The notes under the pieces are model-generated. The model saw only the letters and a list, made by a program, of their open reading frames with translations. It was not told where the DNA came from and did no database searches. A program made the position numbers and the translations under genes. Below are positions 1 to 8,615 of a DNA stretch of 35,412 nt, piece after piece. Position 1 is the stretch's first letter. Every line of letters starts with the position of its first letter. Source of the stretch: Syntrophaceae bacterium (GTDB lineage Bacteria > Desulfobacterota > Syntrophia > Syntrophales > Smithellaceae); NCBI GenBank assembly GCA_016927935.1, contig JAFGLS010000191.1:1-35412 (forward strand). The letters are read 5' to 3'.

Positions 1-1
1 G

Positions 2-151
2 GGCAAGTCCAAAAAAGAGAACATCCAATTCACGGTAGAGGTAGCGAAAAGCGCAGATATTATGCGCAGCTACATCCTGCGGCGACTTTTCCAGCGCAAT
101 ATCCAATCGGTCATCCAGAAGAGGGTGAATTACAAAAAACCCTCTTCCTGA
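2..151 (+). CDS. C-terminal fragment of an unidentified protein (5' end outside window)
   Basis: An open frame runs in from the left edge and stops at TGA 149-151, giving 49 residues. The tail is basic and hydrophobic, with segments such as MRSYILRRLFQRN and VIQKRVNYKKPSS. I do not recognise the family. Codons such as CGC, CGG, CTG and AGC are richer in G+C than in the downstream genes, which hints at a different origin. It points toward the minus-strand block, so the two transcription units converge between 152 and 348. A short open frame at a window edge can arise by chance, so confidence is limited. Confidence 0.35.
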   Translation, partial: GKSKKENIQFTVEVAKSADIMRSYILRRLFQRNIQSVIQKRVNYKKPSS

Positions 152-348
152 ATGAGTGTTACCAGAGCCTCTTACTTTTACGCTCATTATCTTGAAAGCC
201 AACCTTTTTGATATTATCCATCTTTTTTATATAATAACACACCGGACGGAACCTCACGAGGCTCTCGTCCGATGTGAAAACCAAAAAACACTCTTTTTCC
301 AGGGGGGTTATGAAAAAAGGGTTTCCTGCAATAGTATGTTATATAATT
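152..348. other. Convergent intergenic stretch with a hairpin (243-271)
   Basis: This stretch separates the end of the left-edge frame from the end of the beta-subunit gene. The only structure I see is a GC-rich inverted repeat: CGGACG (243-248) and CGTCCG (266-271) enclosing CCTC/GAGG (252-255/258-261). Neither strand has a uridine run directly after it, so it is not a textbook intrinsic terminator. Its position between converging genes still suggests a transcription barrier. A further pair, AAGAGGG/CCCTCTT, overlaps the last codons of the left-edge frame. Confidence 0.4.
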
Positions 349-1029
349 TTATTTATAAAGAACCACCAGGGCATCAACTGCTACAGGTTTATCTTCTTTA
401 ACTATAAGTGGATTAATGTCAATTTCCACAATATCATCCTGTTCCATTCCAATTCGACCAAGATTTATAAGAATTTCCGCCAGCACATTTTTATCAACTG
501 CCGGTTTTCCTCGAAATTCATCTAATATCTTCTTTGACCTTATTTCGTCCATCATATCGAAAGCATCTTTTCTCTTCAAAGGCGCTCCTCGGAAGGTGAC
601 ATCTTTTAACACTTCAGTAAAAATCCCACCGAGGCCGAACATTACACACGGACCAAACTGTTGATCACGAATCAGCCCAGCCACCAGTTCTCTTTGCCCT
701 TTGACCATCTCCTGTACCAGCATACCGTCCAATTGACTACTTCCACGCTCTTCGATAGCATGATATGCTTCCTCTAACCCCAAATCATCCTCAATGCCCA
801 ATTCAACCAGATTCATCTCGGTCTTGTGTGTCAATATGCTCGATGCACCTTTTAAAACAATCGGATAGCCTATTTTATTTGCAAACGACTTGGCTTCATC
901 AACATTCTTTGCAATAAATTCCATGGCAACCGGAATTGAGTATGCCTGAAGCACCTTTTTTGAATCGTATTCGTTCAGGGCTTTATCGCCTCTTTCTATC
1001 GACTTTGATATAATTGATTTTATTTCCAT
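349..1029 (-). CDS. Acetyl/acyl-CoA synthetase (ADP-forming), beta subunit, ATP-grasp
   Basis: This 226-residue protein is the size of a stand-alone ATP-grasp (ATP-grasp_5) beta subunit of NDP-forming acyl-CoA synthetases. The visible family pattern includes YPIVLKGASSILTHKTE, a GGIF..VLKDV segment near residue 135, and the C-terminal EIDINPLIV metal and nucleotide-binding block. With the alpha subunit it would convert acyl-CoA, ADP and phosphate to free acid, CoA and ATP in the cytoplasm. ATG 1029 follows GAGGAA at suitable spacing, and only 38 bp separate it from the alpha-subunit stop, so the two are probably one transcript. The gene is the last of the 27-gene minus-strand block. Substrate range cannot be read from sequence. 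Confidence 0.9.
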   Translation of the reverse strand: MEIKSIISKSIERGDKALNEYDSKKVLQAYSIPVAMEFIAKNVDEAKSFANKIGYPIVLKGASSILTHKTEMNLVELGIEDDLGLEEAYHAIEERGSSQLDGMLVQEMVKGQRELVAGLIRDQQFGPCVMFGLGGIFTEVLKDVTFRGAPLKRKDAFDMMDEIRSKKILDEFRGKPAVDKNVLAEILINLGRIGMEQDDIVEIDINPLIVKEDKPVAVDALVVLYK

Positions 1030-1067
1030 AATTTTTCCTCTAATACTTTAATGTATTGAATTTGAAT

Positions 1068-2432
1068 TTACTTATTATAATTCATTAACGCCGCTGCCAT
1101 TTGCACTGATCCCTCCAGGCTGTGAGCTACCGGAACACCATTCATCTCAAAACCTTCGATGATCATTTGGTATTTTTCCAGTCTTGGAACATATGCAATT
1201 ATCGGTTTTTTTATCTTTGCATAAACACGACTGAGCATTGCTCCCAGATCTACTGTCATTCCTGGTACGTACGGCAACAACAGAACAAGCAAACAATCAA
1301 CGCTATCTATCAATCCTAATTCAGTAGCAGCATTTACAAAATCAATGTCAACTGCACTTCCGGTTAGATCAATCGGATTGGTAAAAGTTGCGATATTTTT
1401 GATTGTAGGTGACATTTCCTTGCGAATTCTATCCTGCTCATCTTTTGTCAGAGACGGAATCTTCAATCGCATCTCAGAACACAAATCCGAAGCCAGAACA
1501 CCATGACCGCCGCTACCTGTTATTATCCCGATGTTTCCCTGAATCGATTGATCATATCGACTTAAAACCTCACTGAAATGGAGCAATTCCAAAGGATTTT
1601 TTGCTTCCACTATTCCATTTTGTTTTAAAATCGATGATAATACAGTATAATCTCCGGACAGCGAAGCCGTATGGCTTGAAACCGCCTTACTGCCAGTAGG
1701 AGACTTGCCTGCTTTCAGTATTACCACCGGTTTTTTACAATTGCTGGCCGCCTCCATAAAATCTTTTCCCTCGTTTCTTTCAAAACCTTCAATATAAAAA
1801 GAAATAACCTTCGTTTTTGGATCGTTTGAAAGATAGTCAAGAACATCTTTTTCTTTTACGACAGCCTTATTGCCTATGCTTATTCCTATAGACATCCCCA
1901 GACCTTCGGCCCGAAAACGAATTGTTTGGTCAACAAGAACTCCACCGCTTTGACTAATAAGCGCGACATTCCCCTCATCGGGAGTAACAACTCTCTCAGA
2001 GGGGAAGAAAAACGTATCGACATGATTCGGTGACAGAATTCCCAGGCAGTTTGGTCCGATAAAAGGAAAATTTCCTTCCTTGGCAATATCAGCTATTCGT
2101 TCTTGTAAATCTTTTCTACCGGCCTCTGAAAAACCGCCTGATATAATAATAGCGCCACCAGCCCCGGCTTCGATACAATCTTCTAGAATCATCGGTACGT
2201 TCTCTGCCCTCGATGCAATCACCGCGAGATCAATTTTTTCAGGCAATTCTTTTATATTGGCAAATGCATGTTGACCTTTCAACATCCCGGCTTTCGGATT
2301 CACAGCATACACATTTACTGGAAACCTCAGTAGATTTTTATAGTAAACAACATTTGCGGGGTGACTATCATTATGCTTTGATACACCAATTACAGCCAAT
2401 GATTTTGGATACAACAATCTTTTTAATTCCAT
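1068..2432 (-). CDS. Acetyl/acyl-CoA synthetase (ADP-forming), alpha subunit
   Basis: At 454 residues this has the normal alpha-subunit architecture. An N-terminal CoA-binding Rossmann domain (SLAVIGVSKHNDSHPANVVY, residues 11-30) is followed by succinyl-CoA-ligase-like domains. His254 in SSHTASLSG sits where the family carries its phosphorylated histidine. QSGG near residue 161 is the usual CoA-ligase flavodoxin-like motif. Together with the beta gene just downstream it would conserve energy from an acyl-CoA end product, as in peptide- and aromatic-fermenting anaerobes. The start is ATG 2432, preceded by AAGGA. The 244 bp upstream of it is among the largest gaps in the minus-strand block, so an own promoter is possible. 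Confidence 0.9.
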   Translation of the reverse strand: MELKRLLYPKSLAVIGVSKHNDSHPANVVYYKNLLRFPVNVYAVNPKAGMLKGQHAFANIKELPEKIDLAVIASRAENVPMILEDCIEAGAGGAIIISGGFSEAGRKDLQERIADIAKEGNFPFIGPNCLGILSPNHVDTFFFPSERVVTPDEGNVALISQSGGVLVDQTIRFRAEGLGMSIGISIGNKAVVKEKDVLDYLSNDPKTKVISFYIEGFERNEGKDFMEAASNCKKPVVILKAGKSPTGSKAVSSHTASLSGDYTVLSSILKQNGIVEAKNPLELLHFSEVLSRYDQSIQGNIGIITGSGGHGVLASDLCSEMRLKIPSLTKDEQDRIRKEMSPTIKNIATFTNPIDLTGSAVDIDFVNAATELGLIDSVDCLLVLLLPYVPGMTVDLGAMLSRVYAKIKKPIIAYVPRLEKYQMIIEGFEMNGVPVAHSLEGSVQMAAALMNYNK

Positions 2433-2676
2433 GTTATTCCTTTCTTTTTTATAAATCTCTAATATTTTACTTATGCCGATCAGTATTCAATCGACCGTCA
2501 TCCATTTGATGCTCGTGATATTTATTTTCTTGTTCTATTCAGTCACCTAAACAATTCGGTTATCATGAACCGCAGGAATCCTGATCTGATCTTTCTTTTT
2601 TTTACGAAATTCAAGATAAACAGTCGGAGGCTCTATTTTTAGTTATAAATCCTTTGCTCCCTAAGACACTTTCACA
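2433..2676. other. Intergenic gap upstream of the ADP-forming synthetase genes
   Basis: This gap separates the MBL-fold gene from the alpha-subunit gene. The clearest structure is a small palindrome, CGGTT-ATCATG-AACCG (2557-2572). It could be an operator or a chance hairpin. On the minus strand a TTGAAT box near 2490 lies upstream of AT-rich hexamers resembling a -10 element, but the fit is weak. No uridine-tailed terminator is evident. Confidence 0.3.
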
Positions 2677-3630
2677 TCACGCTTTAAAGGTCAGTGTCGT
2701 CCCAGACATATTGAGTAGAAATTTATCCGGCATTTCCTTCTCAATTGCCATAATGGCTGTTCTGCCTGTACAGTGGGTAGGTAGAATATATTCTGGATCC
2801 ATAGACTTTAAAGCCTCTATAGTGGGCTTAATCAGAGGTTCGAAATATGCGCCGGAGAGGTGGAAACCTCCTATCACGGCAAATATCTTGCTGACGCCGG
2901 TCAGTTCTTGCGCATAGCGTATGGTATTGATGATGCCGGAGTGGGCACAACCTGACAAAACCAAGAGCCCCTTGCCCTTGAGATTGGCCACAATAGCCGT
3001 ATCATCCTCGGTGTAGTCCGCCTTTTCCTGACCTTCTTCTTCGTAGCAAAATGTCGGAATTCCTTTTTCAAAATCAGTTACTCGAGGGATCTCTCCCATA
3101 AAGAGGATCGAGTCATCAAGAAGAAAGTGAGGTTTCGTCGTTTCATATAAAGAAATGTCTGCAGCATCGACCCGCTCCCGAGTAAATGGAGGGAAAAAAA
3201 CCCTTCGTGCATCGACAGTTTTATTGTAGCGTGGATTCCTGAAAGCGGCAGGGTGTACAACAAGCTCAATGCCCTTTTTACCTATTCTCTGAGCAAGTTT
3301 CTCAAGCCCGCCGGTGTGATCGGGATGACCATGGGACAAAGCAAGGGTTTCCACCTTTGTCAAATCCAGCCCCAAGATATCAGCGTTAACAGCAGCTCCA
3401 TAGATCGAGAAACCAAAATCAAAAAGGAGGTTGCGGTTTGTTCCCATGTCGTTGACAGCTATAAAAGCCGAAAACCCATGCTCTGCCAAGATGCTGTTTT
3501 TTATCTGTGATCCTTCTAACGGCAATGCTCTTTTTATAATTTCATTATTGTCCTGCGCCACCAAATCAATATAGTTGTCCTGAAGTGTAATAATTTCAAT
3601 TTTATCAACTTGTTTAAGGTCATAACGCAT
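2677..3630 (-). CDS. MBL-fold metallohydrolase (COG1237-like)
   Basis: This 317-residue protein is a metallo-beta-lactamase-fold enzyme. The metal signature SHGHPDHTGG (His100, His102, Asp104, His105), a downstream GCAHSGIIN and a C-terminal THCTG give the usual binuclear-site ligand set. The arrangement resembles the family annotated as 7,8-dihydropterin-6-methyl-4-(ribofuranosyl)-aminobenzene-phosphate synthase, a label often applied to proteins of unknown role. The frame is open further upstream to 3669, but ATG 3630 has a strong AGGAGG (3635-3640) at good spacing, so I use it. It sits between the ferredoxin-nitroreductase and the acyl-CoA synthetase genes. It could be a hydrolase acting on an ester or thioester intermediate; that is a guess from context. 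Confidence 0.85.
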   Translation of the reverse strand: MRYDLKQVDKIEIITLQDNYIDLVAQDNNEIIKRALPLEGSQIKNSILAEHGFSAFIAVNDMGTNRNLLFDFGFSIYGAAVNADILGLDLTKVETLALSHGHPDHTGGLEKLAQRIGKKGIELVVHPAAFRNPRYNKTVDARRVFFPPFTRERVDAADISLYETTKPHFLLDDSILFMGEIPRVTDFEKGIPTFCYEEEGQEKADYTEDDTAIVANLKGKGLLVLSGCAHSGIINTIRYAQELTGVSKIFAVIGGFHLSGAYFEPLIKPTIEALKSMDPEYILPTHCTGRTAIMAIEKEMPDKFLLNMSGTTLTFKA

Positions 3631-3693
3631 TGTTGCCTCCTGTAATGATTTTTTCTGGTTAGACACCATAATGCTTAGGATTTAAATCGCTCA

Positions 3694-4557
3694 TTATTTC
3701 CAGGTTACCCGGGGAGGTCTGCGCAAAGGCATCCTGAAGAACCTGGGCCTCGGGTAACCAACAACCAAAGCGCCATATACCCAGTTTTGGGATGGTATTT
3801 CAAGAACCTGAGTGAGAGGCGGATACCGATTTGCCGCATAGTAGAAATGTCCTGCCCAGCAAGCACCCAAGTCGAGTGCTGATGTAAACAAATCCAGATA
3901 ACTTAATGACAGCGTACAATCTTCACAGGAAAAAGGCCAGCTTTTATCTGCATGGACAACTATAAGTGCAGGGGCATTTCTTAGTATAGGAGATTCACCA
4001 TTTTCCCACTTAATTACCTGTCGTGGTGCCCCGATGGTTTCAGCGAATTGAGGTTCCTGCTTTATGAGAATTCGCATCCAATCGATAACCATTCCTTCAA
4101 AACGGCGCAGCTCCTTTTGACTGTCGACAATCAGCCAGTGCCAGGGCTGCTTGTTTTTTGCAGATGGTGCATAACCGGCTATCTCAACGAGCTTCTTCAA
4201 TTTGGATCGTTCTACGGGTTTATCCCTGAATGTACGAATGGAGCGTCGCGAACGGATAAAATACTCGGCCTGCTCGGAACTAAAAACCATCTCGGGCCGC
4301 ACTTTTAGACAATCATCAGGGTCAAACCATTTTAGACGAAATGCACTTCTCAGACATACAGCCACGCAATGACCACATGCCAGACACAAGTTCCTTGCGT
4401 CCGGAGCAGACCTTACCCTCTCTTCAGAAGTATCCATCTGAATCGCAAATGTAGGACATTCAGATACACAAAGGCCGCAATTATCACATTTCTGGTAATC
4501 AATCTGAACAATGTCGGCATTACCATTTACTGTTCTTATATTATCCAGTGAATCCAT
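3694..4557 (-). CDS. Ferredoxin-nitroreductase fusion flavoprotein
   Basis: The 287-residue protein starts with two [4Fe-4S] ferredoxin motifs: C24-x2-C27-x2-C30-x3-C34 with a following Pro, and C58-x2-C61-x2-C64-x3-C68. A nitroreductase domain follows from about residue 100, with the FMN-binding RSRRSIRTFRDKPV and APSAKNKQPWHW segments. Such fusions are common in anaerobes and probably pass electrons from ferredoxin to an FMN-bound substrate. The natural substrate is not predictable. The gene lies in a redox sub-cluster with DUF169 and flavin-reductase genes (gaps 122 and 63 bp). Start ATG 4557 has a modest upstream AAGGAT. Confidence 0.9.
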   Translation of the reverse strand: MDSLDNIRTVNGNADIVQIDYQKCDNCGLCVSECPTFAIQMDTSEERVRSAPDARNLCLACGHCVAVCLRSAFRLKWFDPDDCLKVRPEMVFSSEQAEYFIRSRRSIRTFRDKPVERSKLKKLVEIAGYAPSAKNKQPWHWLIVDSQKELRRFEGMVIDWMRILIKQEPQFAETIGAPRQVIKWENGESPILRNAPALIVVHADKSWPFSCEDCTLSLSYLDLFTSALDLGACWAGHFYYAANRYPPLTQVLEIPSQNWVYGALVVGYPRPRFFRMPLRRPPRVTWK

Positions 4558-4679
4558 ACTGTTATTTATCCTTTTATTGATTATCAGCTTCTTTAGCTTC
4601 TATCTGCATCAACTTTTGTCGAACATTGTCGAGGGCTTTTAGCTCTCACTTTTTCACCTTATTTCATTTGTTACATTTT

Positions 4680-5474
4680 TTATTCCGCTGCTTTTCCCTT
4701 TCTCATGGCTGCCTCAATCGTATTTGAATAGACCCGCTTCATAATAGGTTCAATATCGGCAATGCCACCAATGGAAGCAGTCGGATATTTAATTCCAATA
4801 TGGCGAAGTTTCCTCAATCCGGAGAGAGCGCGTTCGAAATAGAACGGGGGTAATGCAATAATAAGTTCATCGTCAGCTAATTGAGAAAAACTTCTTTCAC
4901 CACCACAAGGAATCTCTACGGCAGGTTTTCCTGTTACATAACTCTGTGCCAACGAATCTGCACATGCACCCTCACCCATAAAAAAGAATTGAAACCTTTC
5001 GTATTTTTCCCGCTGCATTCCACTCATCAGCAAAGAGATCTGGGCTGGTTTGCCGAATATAAGAATGATATCAGGCTCAAATTCCTCTTTCATCAATGGA
5101 CCAACAACAATGGCCTCTGCAACAGGAATCCGAGGATAGGCCTTCTGCTGCTCCATACCATCTTCTGGAGAAGCAAACCATGTTGTCGCCAACATCTTGG
5201 CCTCTGCGTCCATACTTTCCATGGAAACCGGCAGCAATCCGTTGATACGCATACATCGTGCAAACATTTTATCCTCAGCGGTAATTCCTACCGTCAGTCC
5301 CTGAAACCTGGCTGCAAAGAGTGCCTGTCCGAAACTAAACATATGCGGGAATCGAAACAAACCATCGATTTTGTCCAGATCATCTTTTTGTTCATATCTG
5401 CCGTATGCAACAGGATCGGTTTTTAATCTCAACAAACACTGCAATTCCTCTCCGAGTTCTCTGAAATGACCCAT
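4680..5474 (-). CDS. DUF169 family protein
   Basis: This 264-residue protein matches the overall pattern of DUF169 (COG2043). It has an N-terminal segment around DPVAYGRYE and a middle section with FGKPAQISLLM. A Cys-rich block follows, with GEGACADSLAQSY and the PAVEIPCGGERSFSQLADDELI segment typical of the family. There is no established enzymatic activity for DUF169. In anaerobes these genes often sit beside aromatic- and CoA-ester-degradation genes, as here. There is no signal peptide or membrane segment, so it is probably cytoplasmic. ATG 5474 is preceded by AGGAG. It lies between the flavin reductase (103 bp upstream) and the ferredoxin-nitroreductase. Confidence 0.8.
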   Translation of the reverse strand: MGHFRELGEELQCLLRLKTDPVAYGRYEQKDDLDKIDGLFRFPHMFSFGQALFAARFQGLTVGITAEDKMFARCMRINGLLPVSMESMDAEAKMLATTWFASPEDGMEQQKAYPRIPVAEAIVVGPLMKEEFEPDIILIFGKPAQISLLMSGMQREKYERFQFFFMGEGACADSLAQSYVTGKPAVEIPCGGERSFSQLADDELIIALPPFYFERALSGLRKLRHIGIKYPTASIGGIADIEPIMKRVYSNTIEAAMRKGKAAE

Positions 5475-5577
5475 ATATTTCTCCTATCGACTAGATCAAT
5501 TTTGTTCCAGCATCAAATCATACGCACCCATTTGTTTTTCACATCTATCCTTAATCGAATGCACAAAGATCGAACTG

Positions 5578-6153
5578 CTATTCCTTTAACTTGTCTTTTA
5601 ATTCGTTTCCAATACTCCACGCCTTTCCAATATTTTCACCAATCGTCCAGTAATTATTGTCATGCATTGAAAACACTAGGGCTTTCATCTTTTTAATATC
5701 CGGCAAACCATTGGTTAGAAATTTATCTTCTGCATACGCTGCAATCACTTCCCCGATGAACACCTCTTGCATTGGATATAAAATAGTTTGGACAACCTTG
5801 CATTCAAGATTTAAAGGACATTCTGCAATCATTGGTGCGTTTTCCAACTTCCCATTAAAAACCTCAAATATCTGAGACTTATCGACTTTATGTCCTGAAA
5901 CGACACCACAGTAATCCGTTATTTTCACCATGTCAGACGATGGAATATTCACACTGAATGTTTTATTCTGGTTCATGCCTATCCTGATATAGTGCTTTTG
6001 ATTAATCCCAACCGAAATCATTGGAGGATTGTGGTTAATAGCCCCGCAATACCCGATAGTCGTAAAATTCGGTTTGCCATTAACATTGGCCCCTACTAGA
6101 GTAACCGGCATCGGATAAATAAACGTTCTCGGACCTATCTCATTTTTTTTCAT
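5578..6153 (-). CDS. Flavin reductase-like FMN-binding protein
   Basis: The protein (191 residues from ATG 6153) belongs to the flavin-reductase-like, FMN-binding split-barrel family. Diagnostic segments are PMPVTLVGANVNGKPNF, the ISVGINQKHYIRIGM stretch and NKTFSVNIPS. Family members bind FMN and reduce flavin or a partner protein; many in strict anaerobes have unknown partners. The frame is open upstream to a TTG at 6171 and another ATG at 6162. I chose 6153 because the family normally begins a few residues before the IGPRTFIYPMP motif and GGAG lies just upstream. The close spacing of that site leaves 6162 possible. The neighbouring DUF169 and nitroreductase genes suggest a shared redox function. 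Confidence 0.82.
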   Translation of the reverse strand: MKKNEIGPRTFIYPMPVTLVGANVNGKPNFTTIGYCGAINHNPPMISVGINQKHYIRIGMNQNKTFSVNIPSSDMVKITDYCGVVSGHKVDKSQIFEVFNGKLENAPMIAECPLNLECKVVQTILYPMQEVFIGEVIAAYAEDKFLTNGLPDIKKMKALVFSMHDNNYWTIGENIGKAWSIGNELKDKLKE

Positions 6154-6233
6154 TATCTCCATCCCAATCAATCTGCTAATAATATTCTCATTCTTAAATT
6201 GTTACTTTTCGAACACCATTCCTTTGATAATTT

Positions 6234-7601
6234 TCATTTAATTATCAGATCAATAATGCTCTCCGCATTGGTTACCGTTTCAAAATGTGACAATGCATCC
6301 ACCAACTTCTCAAATTTCGAGGGTGATATCCCCATTTCAGGTTGCATTCCCCTCAAGATTTCTGCTTCTCTTTCAAAAGAATAATCATAGAAGAATTCAT
6401 CGATAATCAGTTCATTCTTATGCTTTTTCCCATCCTTGGTTTCGATCTCAATGTAACAACATAAAGGTTGACAATTTTCATCTGAGATCAAACTACATTT
6501 TCCAACAAGGTCCATAATCTGGGGATCATCGAACTCAAGCATTCCGGCCATGGTCATCTTTCTGTGTTTTATCGCAGTTGCAACACAATATTGAGCACTC
6601 ATTGCTGTATCAAGAAATCGGATGTACGGCCCCTTGTTATTCGTTCCAAGATGTGCCGCCTCTTCAGGATTCATTCCTAATTTTATTTTCGCGATCTCAT
6701 CAGGATTGATATCTGTTTTCTTCATCAGTTCCAAAACAGCAATAACTGGCGATAGATTGAGACCGCATATATTGAATGGTTTATAACTGACATCCAGGAT
6801 ATGATATTTTTCTTTTAAAACCCTTCTTAAGGGTTCAATCACTTCCTGCTCCACACCAGCATATGCACGATAGAAACCCGCCTTTCCTTCTAAAGCTTTT
6901 TCTGCAGCTTCTCCTCCTTCTTTCGCAAGCACTGCGGATAAAAGCCCACCCAACGCAGCCTGACTCATATGAATACTGTATTCCATGGTACCAGACATCC
7001 AAACCTGATTAAGCCCACAACCTTGATTTGCAGCAAAACGCATGGCATTGGCCATCTCTTTTTTATTAAGTTTTAAAAGTTTGCCAGCAGCCGCAGCACT
7101 CCCGAATTGTCCGTAAATTGAACTCGCCCTGAATCCTCGGGTAGTACTGATCTTTTCAGACACGCTCCCAGCTACAGCAGCTACCTGATATCCGATAATC
7201 AATGCCTCTATAACTTCTTTCCCTGTCCTCTGATATGATTCCCCAAGGGCCAACACAACCGGCACCATAATCGGACCAAAATGTGACATGGTAGGGAAAT
7301 AGGTATCCTCTTGTCCGCGGATATGAAACATCATACCATTTACAAAAACTGCTTGTGCAAGAGAAACCTTCTTCCCCTGCCCTACTACAGTTGCCCTATG
7401 GCTATTTTCCGCGACATCCCCAAAGGCAGATGTTGTTGCCCTCATGGTAATATTGACAGGATCATAATTATAACTTGTAAGAGCTACCCCCAATCCATTG
7501 AGCAAACATGTCTTTGCCTTTTCAATGACCTTATCGGGGATCTGATCAAATTTTAAATCAACAGCATAATTAGCTAGTAATTCGGCAGCAGTTTCTTCCA
7601 T
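6234..7601 (-). CDS. MmgE/PrpD family protein
   Basis: At 455 residues this is a full-length member of the MmgE/PrpD family, which includes 2-methylcitrate dehydratase, cis-aconitate decarboxylase and iminodisuccinate epimerase. Visible family features are the N-terminal helical ETAAELLANYAVDLKF region and RHRATVVG-like SHRATVVGQG. The GFRASSIYGQFGSAAAAGKL helix and the later KPFNICGLNLSPVIAVLELM segment also fit. The family acts on di- and tricarboxylates, so here it may dehydrate, hydrate or epimerise a carboxylate intermediate; the exact reaction is not predictable. ATG 7601 follows AAGGAG at 7-bp spacing. It is 84 bp downstream of the first SDR gene and likely co-transcribed. Confidence 0.88.
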   Translation of the reverse strand: MEETAAELLANYAVDLKFDQIPDKVIEKAKTCLLNGLGVALTSYNYDPVNITMRATTSAFGDVAENSHRATVVGQGKKVSLAQAVFVNGMMFHIRGQEDTYFPTMSHFGPIMVPVVLALGESYQRTGKEVIEALIIGYQVAAVAGSVSEKISTTRGFRASSIYGQFGSAAAAGKLLKLNKKEMANAMRFAANQGCGLNQVWMSGTMEYSIHMSQAALGGLLSAVLAKEGGEAAEKALEGKAGFYRAYAGVEQEVIEPLRRVLKEKYHILDVSYKPFNICGLNLSPVIAVLELMKKTDINPDEIAKIKLGMNPEEAAHLGTNNKGPYIRFLDTAMSAQYCVATAIKHRKMTMAGMLEFDDPQIMDLVGKCSLISDENCQPLCCYIEIETKDGKKHKNELIIDEFFYDYSFEREAEILRGMQPEMGISPSKFEKLVDALSHFETVTNAESIIDLIIK

Positions 7602-7685
7602 AAAAATCTCCTTTGTATCAGATTTCTCTTTTTCCTAAGTTGGCATCCAACCTATATATCATCCGTTTATTAGACTATGTTTCTC

Positions 7686-8504
7686 CTACAAACCTTTCAT
7701 TGTATCAAACTGTCGATATTCAGGACCAAGATCAATGAAACTTGTAAAACCACCATCGACCGAAACCACAGCACCTGTCATATAATCCGCTTCTTCAGAT
7801 GCCAAAAATGCGATAACACTGCTAATGTCTTTAGCTGTCGCCCATCTTCCCCATGGTATTTTTTTTTCAACAACTTCTTCCAGTCCCATTTCACGGACGG
7901 TTTCATTAAGGGGTGTTGCCGTAAATCCTGGACAAATAGCATTTACGTTAATTTTGTAAGGTGCAAATTCTCCTGCTAAAACTTTGGTCAGAGCGATAAC
8001 TCCACCCTTGGCAGCAGAATATATTGCAGCGCCAGAACCAATATTTCCTGCAGCAGAGGCAATATTTACAATTTTACCCCCCCCGGTCTTTCTCATCTGT
8101 TGTGCGACATACTTAATGGCACGTGCGGTTCCAGTTAAATCCACATCGATTTCTTTATTCCACTCGTCCTCTTTACTGCTGAATAATCCACCGCGCACAA
8201 CAATTCCGGCACTGTTGATAAGTATGTCTATCCGCTTGAACTCACTGACTGTTTTCTCAACCATGTACGTTATGCTGTCGGTGCTGCATATATCCGTTTT
8301 CACAGCTATAGCCTGCCCACCGATAGCATTAATTAATTGAGAGCTCTCTTTTCCCATCTCAATATTAATGTCTGAGACAACAATCCTGGCCCCTTCATTC
8401 GCTAAGCGCAGTGCCGTCTCTCGACCTATTCCGGAACCCCCTCCAGTCACAATACATACTTTATCTTTAAATCTGTTTTGAACAATAAATTCTTTGTATC
8501 CCAT
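7686..8504 (-). CDS. Short-chain dehydrogenase/reductase (SDR), classical type
   Basis: This 272-residue classical SDR has the NAD(P)-binding TGGGSGIG (residues 20-27), NSAG at 97-100, and a catalytic Ser150, Tyr162, Lys166 set (YSAAK). An acidic residue at the end of beta-2 (SDIN) favours NAD(H). The C-terminal extension after GGFTSF is somewhat longer than in FabG. A role as a 3-hydroxyacyl-CoA or alicyclic alcohol dehydrogenase fits the CoA-ester context, but the substrate cannot be named. ATG 8504 is preceded by AAGGG. The gene follows a second SDR by 111 bp. Confidence 0.92.
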   Translation of the reverse strand: MGYKEFIVQNRFKDKVCIVTGGGSGIGRETALRLANEGARIVVSDINIEMGKESSQLINAIGGQAIAVKTDICSTDSITYMVEKTVSEFKRIDILINSAGIVVRGGLFSSKEDEWNKEIDVDLTGTARAIKYVAQQMRKTGGGKIVNIASAAGNIGSGAAIYSAAKGGVIALTKVLAGEFAPYKINVNAICPGFTATPLNETVREMGLEEVVEKKIPWGRWATAKDISSVIAFLASEEADYMTGAVVSVDGGFTSFIDLGPEYRQFDTMKGL

Positions 8505-8615
8505 CTTCTAACCCTTCTTTTATTAACAAACTCGATTGCAGGTTCGGTTCAAAAGTATTAACTTTGAATTACCCTTCGTATTATTATATAAACTTATGTA
8601 TAAGATAAATTCATC

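Noticed and set aside
2557-2572. Palindrome CGGTT-N6-AACCG as an operator
   Set aside because: Five-bp arms are too short to claim a binding site without a second copy; only mentioned in the gap entry.
4881-5426. Plus-strand open frame (181 codons) antisense to the DUF169 gene
   Set aside because: No motif, no good ribosome binding site, and full overlap with a conserved family.
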